A stretch of DNA of 64,000 bases from Streptomyces phaeoluteigriseus. GTDB taxonomy: Bacteria; Actinomycetota; Actinomycetes; Streptomycetales; Streptomycetaceae. The stretch spans positions 856,962-920,961 of the forward strand of contig NZ_MPOH02000011.1 in the NCBI RefSeq assembly GCF_001896135.2, written 5' to 3'. The number at the start of each line of letters is the position of its first letter. Position 1 is the first letter of the stretch. The translations under genes and the position numbers were made by a program. Below are positions 50,248-58,184 of the stretch, piece by piece. The notes under the pieces were generated by a model that saw nothing but the letters and a program-made list of their open reading frames with translations, had not been told where the DNA came from and did not search any database.

Positions 50248-51692
50248 TCACCCCGGCCACACGATCGACTGCACCTCGCTGTACGCGTGCAGCGCGTAGG
50301 AGCCGACGTCGCGGCCCACCCCGCTCCTCTTGAAGCCGCCGAACGGGGCCTCCATGTTGCGGCCGACCGTGTTGATGCCGACGCCTCCGGCCCGGAGGCG
50401 TCGGGCCAGGCGGAAGGCTCTCGCGATGTCGCCGGACCAGACGTAGTCGATGAGGCCGTAGTCGCTGTCGTTGGCCAGGGTGACGCCTTCCTCCTCGTCG
50501 TCGAAGGGGATGACGACGACGACCGGGCCGAAGATCTCCTCGCGGGCCACCCGCATGTCGTTCGTGCAGTCGGCGAGGAGGGTGGGCGGGACGTAGAAAC
50601 CCCGCTCCAGCGGCGGGCGTTCGCCGCCGGCCGTCACCACCGCGCCCTCCTTGCGGCCGAGTTCGACGTAGGACTCCACCCGGTCGCGGTGGGTCGCCGA
50701 GATCAACGGGCCGACCACCGTCTCCGGGTCGCGCGGGTCGCCCACCTTCAGGCGGCGGGCGTACGCCGTGAGGCCGTCCACCAGACGTTCGTAGACGCCC
50801 CGTTGGGCCAGTACACGGGTCGGGGCGGTGCAGATCTGGCCGCTGTAGAAGGAGAACGTCGTCCCGATGCCGGCCACGGCCGAGCCGATGTCGGCGTCGT
50901 CGAGGACCAGGGCCGCGCCCTTCCCGCCGAGTTCCATCAGCTGCCGTTTCATCGACCGGCCGCACACCTCGGCGATGCGCTGCCCGACCGCCGTGGAGCC
51001 GGTGAAGCTCACCATGTCGACGTCCGGGGAGGCCACCACCGTCTCGCCCACCTCGACCGAGCGGCCCGAGACCACGTTCACCACCCCGCGCGCACCCCGG
51101 CCGCCTCCAGCGCCTCCGCCATCCGGTAGACGGACAGCGGGTCCTGCGGGGCGGGCTTGACCACGACCGTGTTGCCCATCGCGAGCGCCGGGGCGATCTT
51201 GCCCGCCGGGTTCGCCCACGGGTTGTTGTACGACGTGACGCAGGCGACGACGCCGACGGGCTGGCGGACGGCCAGCGCGCCCATCACGCCCGCCCGCCCC
51301 ATCGGCCCGGCCTCGTTGATCTGCGGTTCGATCGCCCACTCGGCGGGCTCCACACGCGCGTACCGCCGGAATCGGGCGGCGCCGACGCCGACCTGCATGG
51401 CCCGCGCGGTCGCCGTCGTCGCGCCGGTCTCCGCCCGCGCGAGTTCGGCGTACGGCACGAGGTGGCCGCGGATGACGTCCGCCGCCCGCGCCAGCACCGC
51501 CGCCCGCTCACCGGGTGCCGTACGCGACCACGGACCGAAGGCCTCACGGGCCGCGGCGCAGGCCGCCAGCACCTGGTCCCGCGAGGCCTCCGGCGCCCAC
51601 CCGACCCGCTCCTCGGTCGCCGGATCGGTCACCTCGTAGTGACCCCCGTCCGGCTCCGCCCACCGGCCGCCGACGAACAGCCGCTGGTTCAC
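50248..51692 (-). pseudogene. Aldehyde dehydrogenase, one-base frameshift
   Basis: From GTG 51692 (overlapping the amidohydrolase stop as GTGA) the protein starts VNQRLFVGGRWAEPDGGHYE and has PVGVVACVTSYNNPWANPAG and VVVKPAPQDPLSVYRMAEAL. It then leaves frame at EAAGVRAGW; the other frame continues VVNVVSGRSVEVGETV to the stop. One missing G in the C4/G4 run at 51084-51087 rejoins it into a normal 480-residue ALDH. Catalytic Glu (LMELGGKGAALVLDDAD) and Cys (SGQICTAPTRVL) are present. It would oxidise an aldehyde produced by the cluster, perhaps to an acid for CoA activation. Confidence 0.88.
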
Positions 51693-53422
51693 CGGGTGCC
51701 CACCGTCCGCGTCGTCCCCGCCCCGAACGCAGCACCCTTCCCCGGTACCGCACCGGTCACCACGTCGTCCCGGATCGCCGCCACCCCGTTGACCCACACC
51801 GCCCGCACGCCGAGCGCCTTGGAGTCCAGCCGCGGACTGTCGCCGGGCAGGTCGTGCACGAGGGTGGCCGGGCCCGCCTCGATCCGCTCCGGGTCGAACA
51901 GGACGAGGTCGGCGTGGCAGCCCTCCTCGATCCGGCCCCGCCCGCGCAGCCCGAACAGCCGCGCCGGATCGTCCGTCAGCATCTTCACCGCCTGCTCGAG
52001 GCCGACGAGTTTCCGGCCGCGCAGACAGTCCCCGAGGAACCGGGTGGTGTACGGCGCCCCGCACATGCGGTCCAGGTGCGCGCCGGCGTCGGAGCCGCCG
52101 AGCAGTACGTCCTCGTGCTGCCAGGTCTCGGCCCGCAGCGACCAGGACGCGGGGTCGTTGTCCGGCGGCATGGGCCACAGGACCGTACGCAGCTCGTCGG
52201 CCGCGCAGATCTCCACCAGGCAGGTGAAGGGGTCCTGGCCGCGCTCGGCCGCGATGTCCCTGACGACCCGGCCGGACAGGCCGCGGTTCGCCTCGCTGTA
52301 GGTGTCGCCGATGACGTACCGGCCGAAGTTCGCCAGCCGCCGGAAGACTCCCGCCTCCTTGGAGTCCGCGCGCCTGAGCAGCTCCGCCCGGACCTCGGGG
52401 TCGCGCAGTCGGGCGATGCGCTCCGGGACCGGCAGGCCGAGGACCGGGCCCCAGCCGGGGATCAGGTTCAGGGCGCAGAAGGTGCCCAGGGACATGTTCA
52501 TCGGCGTGAGGATCGGCATGGTCAGGGCGACCACCCTGCCGCCCGCCTTCCGGGCCCGCTCGCTCGCCGCGAGCTGTCTGGGCACCCGCTCGGGGACGGC
52601 CGCGTCGATGGTGAGGACGTTCCAGTTCAGGGGGCGTCCGGCCGTCGCGCTCAGCTCCGCGAACAGGTCGATCTCGGCGTCGCTGAACTGGTCCAGGCAG
52701 CCCGCGGCGATCGCCTCGATCTGCGTGCCCTCGTGCTCGCCGACCGCCTTCGCCAGCGCCAGCAGCTCCGCCGGGCGCGCGTGCCGGGAGGCGACCGGCT
52801 GCCCGTCACCGTCCGAGTGGGTGGCGGACTGGGTGGTGGAGAAGCCCCAGGCGCCGGCGTCCATCGCCTCGTGGAGCAGCGCCACGATCCGTGCGAGCTG
52901 CTCCTCGCTCGGCTGCCCGCCGACCGCGTCCGGGCCCATCACATACCGCCGCAGCGCGCAATGGCCGACCATGAATCCGGCGTTGACCGCGATCCGCCCC
53001 TCCAGGGCGTCGAGATACTCCCCGAACGAATGCCAGCTCCACGGCGCCCCCTCCTCCAGCGCCACCAGTGACATCCCCTCCACCTTGGACATCATCCGCC
53101 GGGTGTAGTCGGCGTCCTCGGGGCGGGAGGGGTTCAGCGGGGCGAGGGTGAAGCCGCAGTTCCCGGCGACGACGGTGGTCACCCCGTGGTTCAGGGACGG
53201 GGTGGCGTAGGGGTCCCAGAACAGCTGGGCGTCGTAGTGCGTGTGCGGATCGACGAACCCGGGCGTGAGGACCAGCCCGGCGGCGTCCTCGACCGTGCGC
53301 GCCGCCTCGGTGACCTTCCCTACGGCGGCGACACGGCCGTCCCGGAGACCGACGTCGGCGATACGGGCCGGCGCCCCCGTCCCGTCGACGACGGTCGCGC
53401 CTTTGATGACGTGATCGAGCAT
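51689..53422 (-). CDS. Amidohydrolase, N-acyl-D-amino-acid deacylase type
   Basis: 577 residues. Metal-dependent amidohydrolase fold: GATVVDGTGAPARIADVGL, the metal motif PGFVDPHTHYDAQLFWDP, GVTTVVAGNCGFTLAPL, VLLGGSDAGAHLDRMCGAPY with the late Asp, and a C-terminal beta-sandwich (GVRAVWVNGVAAIRDD). The family hydrolyses N-acyl-D-amino acids, dihydropyrimidine-like rings or other amides. It is 59 bp downstream of the LLM gene and overlaps the aldehyde dehydrogenase gene, so it forms the middle of an operon. Substrate unknown. Confidence 0.88.
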   Translation of the reverse strand: MLDHVIKGATVVDGTGAPARIADVGLRDGRVAAVGKVTEAARTVEDAAGLVLTPGFVDPHTHYDAQLFWDPYATPSLNHGVTTVVAGNCGFTLAPLNPSRPEDADYTRRMMSKVEGMSLVALEEGAPWSWHSFGEYLDALEGRIAVNAGFMVGHCALRRYVMGPDAVGGQPSEEQLARIVALLHEAMDAGAWGFSTTQSATHSDGDGQPVASRHARPAELLALAKAVGEHEGTQIEAIAAGCLDQFSDAEIDLFAELSATAGRPLNWNVLTIDAAVPERVPRQLAASERARKAGGRVVALTMPILTPMNMSLGTFCALNLIPGWGPVLGLPVPERIARLRDPEVRAELLRRADSKEAGVFRRLANFGRYVIGDTYSEANRGLSGRVVRDIAAERGQDPFTCLVEICAADELRTVLWPMPPDNDPASWSLRAETWQHEDVLLGGSDAGAHLDRMCGAPYTTRFLGDCLRGRKLVGLEQAVKMLTDDPARLFGLRGRGRIEEGCHADLVLFDPERIEAGPATLVHDLPGDSPRLDSKALGVRAVWVNGVAAIRDDVVTGAVPGKGAAFGAGTTRTVGTR

Positions 53423-53481
53423 GGGGGTGCCTCCTCAACTCCGAGGGCATCGGCATCAGCGGGGATGAACGCCCGTGGGGC

Positions 53482-54603
53482 TCAGGCGGCGGCCCGACGG
53501 AACCGAGTGGTCCGGTGCACGGGGTCCGTGTCGATCTTCGGGATCACGTGCTCCCCGATCAGCCGGATCGTCTGCAGCGTCTCCTCCTTCGGCACCCCGA
53601 CGGGCAGTCCGAAGCTCAGCTGATCGGCTCCGGCCTGCTCCCACCTCTTGCACTGCCGCAGCACCTCGTCCGGGTCGCCGCAGATCAACAGCTCCTCCTC
53701 GACGAGGAGTTCGACGAACTCGGCGGTGTACTCGGGCAGCGTCTCGGGCCAGGCGGGGAACCCCTCGGGACGGGGGAACGTGTCGTGGTACCGGAACACC
53801 AGCGACGGCAGGTAGTGCAGTCCGCCGCTCACCGCGATCCGGATCGCCTCGTCGTGCGTCGGGGCGCAGATCGCCGTCGTGGTCACCATCACGTTGTCGT
53901 TGACGAAGTCACCGATCGGCTCGGCGTTCACGATCGCCGTCTTGTACTGCTCCAGCACCCACTCCATGTCGGCGACCTTCTGGATGCTGAACCCGAGCAC
54001 CCCGAGCCCCTTGCGGGCGGCCATCGCGTACGACGGCGGCGAGCCGGCGGCGTACCACATCGCGGGGTGGCTGCTGCCGTAGGGCTTGGGCAGCACCTTC
54101 CTGGGCGGGAGCTGCCAGTGCTTGCCCTGGAAACCGACGTACTCGTCCTGGAGCCACATCTTGGGGAACTCGGCGATCGTCTCCTCCCAGATCTCCTTCG
54201 TGTGGTTCATGTCGGTGATGCCGGGGAGGAAGCCGAGGATCTCGTGGGAGCCGGCCCCGCGTCCGCTGCCGAACTCGAAGCGGTTGCCAGTGAGATGGTC
54301 GAGCATGGCGACCTTCTCGGCGACCTTCACCGGGTGGTTGACCTGGGCCAGGGGGTTGAAGATGCCGGAGCCGAGGTGGATGCGTTCGGTGGCGTGGGCC
54401 AGGTAGCCGAGGAAGACGTCGTTGGCGGAGAGGTGCGAGTACTCCTCCAGGAAGTGGTGCTCGGACGCCCAGGCGTACTTGAATCCGGACCGGTCCGCCT
54501 GGATGACGTACTCGGTCTCCTCCATCAGTGCCTTGTGCTCGGCGAGGGGGTCGGTCTCGGCCCGCTTGCCGACGTATCCCTGTACGAAGAGTCCGAATTC
54601 CAA
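53482..54603 (-). CDS. LLM-class (luciferase-like) monooxygenase
   Basis: 373 residues, started at TTG 54603 (MEFGLFVQGYVGKRAETDPL), with GGGGACGG about 11 bases upstream. Bacterial-luciferase fold: FKYAWASEHHFLEEYSHLSA, IHLGSGIFNPLAQVNHPVKV, EKVAMLDHLTGNRFEFGSGR and GWYAAGSPPSYAMAARKGLG-like MWYAAGSPPSYAMAARKG. Probably a flavin-dependent monooxygenase that attacks the substrate of this cluster. Heads the LLM-amidohydrolase-ALDH operon; two palindromes (54634, 54688) lie upstream. Confidence 0.88.
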   Translation of the reverse strand: MEFGLFVQGYVGKRAETDPLAEHKALMEETEYVIQADRSGFKYAWASEHHFLEEYSHLSANDVFLGYLAHATERIHLGSGIFNPLAQVNHPVKVAEKVAMLDHLTGNRFEFGSGRGAGSHEILGFLPGITDMNHTKEIWEETIAEFPKMWLQDEYVGFQGKHWQLPPRKVLPKPYGSSHPAMWYAAGSPPSYAMAARKGLGVLGFSIQKVADMEWVLEQYKTAIVNAEPIGDFVNDNVMVTTTAICAPTHDEAIRIAVSGGLHYLPSLVFRYHDTFPRPEGFPAWPETLPEYTAEFVELLVEEELLICGDPDEVLRQCKRWEQAGADQLSFGLPVGVPKEETLQTIRLIGEHVIPKIDTDPVHRTTRFRRAAA

Positions 54604-54633
54604 GGAGGTTCACCGTCCCCGGTCCCTAGGTAT

Positions 54634-54648
54634 CTGATGTGGCGTCAG
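54634..54648. promoter_or_regulatory. CTGATG-TGG-CGTCAG operator-like site
   Basis: One mismatch from the CTGACG-N3-CGTCAG consensus. It lies 31 bp upstream of the LLM start, within the expected promoter. Confidence 0.65.
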
Positions 54649-54687
54649 ATCGCTGACTGTGGCACCGCCCGCCTGCGGCGTCAATAG

Positions 54688-54702
54688 CTGACGGATCGTC
54701 AG
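54688..54702. promoter_or_regulatory. CTGACG-GAT-CGTCAG operator-like palindrome
   Basis: Perfect arms. It overlaps the stop codon of the SDR gene, 85 bp upstream of the LLM gene, and forms a pair with the 54634 site. Confidence 0.75.
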
Positions 54703-55469
54703 ATGACGGTGACCCCGGCGAGCCAGCCCCCGTCGATCACGAACGGCTGGCCGGTGATGTACGACGAGTCCTCGCAGGACAGGAACAGTGCGAGCCGGGC
54801 CACCTCCTCCGGGCGTCCCACCCGGCCGAGCGGCACCAGCTTGCGGTACAGCGCGTCCAGGGCCCGCGACGTCTCCTCGGTGTCGGCGTCCGGGTCGAGG
54901 TGGGCCGGGTTGGACATCGCCGTGTCGATCGCGCCGGGGCACACGGCGTTGACACGGATGCCGCGCGGGGCCAGCTCCAGCGCGGCGACCCGGGTGAGCC
55001 CGACGACGGCGTGCTTGGTGGCGGCGTACGACCCCACGGCCGCCATGCCGGACAGGCCGGTGCAGGAGGCCGTGTTGACGATGGTGCCGCCGTCCGTCAG
55101 CTCCGGCGCGACGGTCTTCACGCCGAGGAAGCAGCCGACCTGGTTGACCCGCACCACCTGCATGAACTCGTCCAGCGGGGTGTCGACAAGGGCGTTGAAC
55201 CGCAGGATGCCCGCGTTGTTGACCAGCCCGTCGATCCGCCCGTACGCCCGCTTCGCCGCCGCCACCGCATCGGCCCAGTCGGCCTCCTCGCCCACGTCGA
55301 GATGGACGTACAGGGCCCGCAACTCGGCGGCTAGGGCATGCCCTCGCTCGTCCAGCACGTCCGCCACGACGACCCGCGCGCCCTCCTCGGCGAAGAGCCG
55401 CGCCTCCTGCTCCCCCTGCCCGCGCGCCGCACCGGTGACGATGACGACACGTCCGTCCAGCTTTCCCAT
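54699..55469 (-). CDS. SDR-family dehydrogenase (3-alpha/20-beta-HSD type)
   Basis: 256 residues. Classical SDR motifs: [20 protein letters not shown] (TGxxxGxG), HLDVGEE adenine-ring Asp, [17 protein letters not shown] (NNAG), catalytic Ser in [17 protein letters not shown] (Tyr/Lys) and [15 protein letters not shown]. Ends in [14 protein letters not shown]. Likely an NAD-dependent oxidation of a secondary alcohol in the cluster. Its own palindrome lies 35 bp upstream, so it is also a separate transcription start. Confidence 0.9.
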   Translation of the reverse strand: MGKLDGRVVIVTGAARGQGEQEARLFAEEGARVVVADVLDERGHALAAELRALYVHLDVGEEADWADAVAAAKRAYGRIDGLVNNAGILRFNALVDTPLDEFMQVVRVNQVGCFLGVKTVAPELTDGGTIVNTASCTGLSGMAAVGSYAATKHAVVGLTRVAALELAPRGIRVNAVCPGAIDTAMSNPAHLDPDADTEETSRALDALYRKLVPLGRVGRPEEVARLALFLSCEDSSYITGQPFVIDGGWLAGVTVI

Positions 55470-55503
55470 CGCTCCTCCTTCGGAAGTGGCGACGGCACGG
55501 TAG

Positions 55504-55518
55504 CTGACGCTGCGTCAG
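55504..55518. promoter_or_regulatory. CTGACG-CTG-CGTCAG operator-like palindrome
   Basis: Perfect arms, 35 bp upstream of the SDR start. It is followed on the left by the ribosome site GGAGGAG before the ATG. Confidence 0.8.
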
Positions 55519-55578
55519 CAAAGAAGGGCGGCGGACGGGCGAGGAGGGCCCGTCGGCGGGTGCCGTCCCCCGGCGCAC

Positions 55579-56490
55579 TCACAGCATCGGCGCGACCTCT
55601 TCCCCGAAGGCGGCCATCTGGTCGGTGAGTTCGGTACGACTGCGGGAGCGGAAGCGGACCTGGATCTGGTGGACGCCCATCGCCCGGTACTCCCGGAGTG
55701 ACTCGGCGATCGACTCCGGGGTGCCGTGGAGGGTGCGGCGGCCTACGTCCCAGGCGGGGGTGGAGACGTAGAGGGGTTCGGTGAGGGCGCCGATGGTGAG
55801 GGGGGTGTCGCCGCGGAGTCGGCGGAGGCGGTCGATCTGTGCGGGGAGGCGGTCCCTGGGGTCGCCCTGGGGGAGCCAGCCGTCGCCCCTGAGGGCGGCC
55901 CGGCGTACGGCCGCGGGTGACGAGCCGCCGACCCAGACGGGGACCCGGGCCTGGGCCGGTCGTGGCCGCTGCCCCAGTGCCTCGAAGTCGTACGCCTTGC
56001 CGTGGTGTTCGGGGAACTCCTCGGGGCCGAGCGCGGCGCGCAGGGCGTCGATCGTCTCGTCCAGGAGGGCGCCGCGCTGCCGGAAGTCGACGCCGAGCGC
56101 CTCGAACTCCTCCGGTACGTGTCCGGCGCCGACGCCGAGGATCAGCCGGCCGCCGCTGAGGTGGTCGAGGGTGGCGTACTGCTTGGCGGTGAGGAGAGGG
56201 TGCCGCAGGCCCACCACGGCGACGTGGCTGAGCAGTCGGACGCGTTCGGTCACGGCGGCGAGGTGGGCGAGGGTGGCGACGGGGTCGTACCAGACCGTGC
56301 TCATGGCCCCGGCGAGCCGGCGCGGTACGGCGACGTGGTCGCAGCAGGCGACGTACGCGAACCCGGCGCGGTCGGCGGCACGGGCGACGGCGACCAGGTC
56401 GGCCGGGCCCGCGCCGGTCTCCCAGGGCTCGGTGTACAGGGTGGACTGGGACTGGACGGGGAGCTGGATGCCGTACTCCAGGCCGGTCAC
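55579..56490 (-). CDS. LLM-class F420-dependent oxidoreductase
   Basis: 303 residues from GTG 56490, which overlaps the upstream amidohydrolase stop as GTGA. Features: GLEYGIQLPVQSQSTLYTEP, FAYVACCDHVAVPRRLAGAM, KQYATLDHLSGGRLILGVGA and GHVPEEFEALGVDF, and VWVGGSSPAAVRRAALRGDG. The GxGxVPEEFxALG pattern is typical of F420-binding LLM proteins. Acts with the adjacent amidohydrolase in a two-gene unit. Confidence 0.88.
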   Translation of the reverse strand: MTGLEYGIQLPVQSQSTLYTEPWETGAGPADLVAVARAADRAGFAYVACCDHVAVPRRLAGAMSTVWYDPVATLAHLAAVTERVRLLSHVAVVGLRHPLLTAKQYATLDHLSGGRLILGVGAGHVPEEFEALGVDFRQRGALLDETIDALRAALGPEEFPEHHGKAYDFEALGQRPRPAQARVPVWVGGSSPAAVRRAALRGDGWLPQGDPRDRLPAQIDRLRRLRGDTPLTIGALTEPLYVSTPAWDVGRRTLHGTPESIAESLREYRAMGVHQIQVRFRSRSRTELTDQMAAFGEEVAPML

Positions 56491-57722
56491 CGTGTCCCAC
56501 CGGCCCACAGGCCGTCCGGCGTCAGCCCGAGCAGGTCGATGGCGTTGCCGCGGACGATCCGGTCGACGACGTCGGCGTCCAGGTGGCCCATCTGCGCCTC
56601 GCCGACCTCGCGGGACCTGGGCCAGGTGGAGTCGGAGTGGGGGTAGTCCGTCTCGTAGAGCACGTTGCCCACGCCGATGGAGTCCAGGTTGCGCAGCCCG
56701 AAGGCGTCGTCGAAGAAGCAGCCGTGGACGTGCTCGGCGAACAGTTCGGACGGCGGGCGGTGGACCTTGTCGGCGACGCCGCCCCAGCCGCGGTTCTCCT
56801 CCCAGACGACGTCGGCGCGCTCCAGGATGTAGGGGATCCAGCCGATCTGGCCCTCCGCGTACATGATCTTGAGGTTGGGAAAGCGCTCGAACTTGCCGCT
56901 CATCAGCCAGTCGACCATCGAGAAGCAGCAGTTGGCGAAGGTGATGGTGGAGCCGACGGCGGGCGGGGCGTCGGTGGAGGTGGACGGCATGCGGCTCGAC
57001 GAACCGATGTGCATGGCGATGACGGTGCCCGTCTCGTCGCAGGCGGCGAGGAAGGGGTCCCAGGCGTCGGTGTGGACGGACGGCAGGCCGAGGTGCGGGG
57101 GTATCTCGGAGAAGGCGACGGCGCGGACGCCGCGGGCGGCGTTGCGGCGGACCTCGGCGGCGGCCAGTCGGGCGTCCCAGAGGGGGATGAGGGTGAGGGG
57201 GATCAGCCGGCCGTGGGCGGCGGGGCCGCACCACTCCTCCACCATCCAGTCGTTGTAGGCGCGCACGCAGAGCAGGCCCAGTTCGTGGTCGGCGGCCTCG
57301 GTGAAGGTCTGCCCGCAGAAGCGGGGGAAGGTGGGGAAGCAGACGGCGGACTGGACGTGGTTGACGTCCATGTCGGCGAGGCGGGCGGGGACGTCGTAGG
57401 AGCCGGGGCGCATCTGCTCGTAGGTGATCACCTCCAGTCTGATCTCGTCGCGGTCGTAGCCGACGGCGGTGTCGAGGCGGGTCAGGGGCCGGTGCAGGTC
57501 CTCGTAGACCCACCAGTCGCCGACCGGGCCCTCGTCGCCGGGCTGTCCCATGACGGGCTTGAAGCGTCCGCCGAGGAAGGTCATCTCGCGCAGCGGGGCG
57601 CGGACCGTGCGGGGGCCGGTGTCCAGGTACTTCTTCGGCAGGCGGTCCTGCCAGACCGTGGGGGGTTCGACCGTGTGGTCGTCGACGGAGATGATCTGCG
57701 GAAAGCTCTCATGGGTCTCCAT
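56487..57722 (-). CDS. Amidohydrolase family 2 (ACMSD-like) protein
   Basis: 411 residues from ATG 57722 (METHESFPQIISVDDHTVEP). The ACMSD-type metal motif is SVDDHTVEPPTVW; further signature blocks are FPTFPRFCGQTFTEA, CVRAYNDWMVEEWCG, AMHIGSSSRMPSTS and LYETDYPHSDSTWP with the late Asp. Family members decarboxylate or hydrolyse ring-fission products. This sub-type commonly neighbours FadD, SDR and LLM genes in actinobacteria (general recollection). Ribosome site is weak, so a leaderless or short-leader transcript is possible. Confidence 0.88.
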   Translation of the reverse strand: METHESFPQIISVDDHTVEPPTVWQDRLPKKYLDTGPRTVRAPLREMTFLGGRFKPVMGQPGDEGPVGDWWVYEDLHRPLTRLDTAVGYDRDEIRLEVITYEQMRPGSYDVPARLADMDVNHVQSAVCFPTFPRFCGQTFTEAADHELGLLCVRAYNDWMVEEWCGPAAHGRLIPLTLIPLWDARLAAAEVRRNAARGVRAVAFSEIPPHLGLPSVHTDAWDPFLAACDETGTVIAMHIGSSSRMPSTSTDAPPAVGSTITFANCCFSMVDWLMSGKFERFPNLKIMYAEGQIGWIPYILERADVVWEENRGWGGVADKVHRPPSELFAEHVHGCFFDDAFGLRNLDSIGVGNVLYETDYPHSDSTWPRSREVGEAQMGHLDADVVDRIVRGNAIDLLGLTPDGLWAGGTR

Positions 57723-57742
57723 GAGGGCACGGTAGCGCCGAT

Positions 57743-57757
57743 CTGACGGTCCGTCAG
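57743..57757. promoter_or_regulatory. CTGACG-GTC-CGTCAG operator-like palindrome
   Basis: Perfect arms, 21 bp upstream of the amidohydrolase start, the first gene of the co-directional cluster. Confidence 0.8.
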
Positions 57758-58184
57758 CAACTGTGTCGGGCGCCTTGGGTGAGCGACTGTGATCGAACGT
57801 GCGCGGAGCCGTGTGCCGAGCGTGTCGACTCCCGTGTGCGCAGAGCGTGTGGCGACCGTGTGGACTCCCGTGTCCCGCTCTGTGATCGGCGTCTCGCACG
57901 GCTGACGGGCCGGGCAGGGACAGGGCAAACTGACATAGTTGGTCATCATGCCCGGGCGTTTCTTTCGGATCAGCCTGACCCGGAGACGCGGTGCCTGTCT
58001 CACGCCGTGAGCGGGGCCTGGTGCGTGCAACTGCAAGGCGGAGGAGGCGTCGACGCGATGGGGGTCCCCCGCGCGAGCGAAGCCGGGCGTGGTGGAGTCG
58101 GGAACCACGACGACGCCGCAGCTGTGCGCACCGGGCCCCGCGGCCCCAGGGTGATCCGAAAGAGACGACCGTAGGGGGAGCCCG
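57758..58184. other. Gap between the cluster and afsR with two imperfect repeats
   Basis: No gene supported. Around 57800-57880 two imperfect copies of GAGCGTGTSGACTCCCGTGT-like sequence lie about 36 bp apart. Together with GTGATCGAACG and CTGTGATCGG words they could be part of the afsR control region. The remaining 300 bp show no clear signal; the afsR ribosome site GGGGGAG is at about 58173. Confidence 0.45.
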
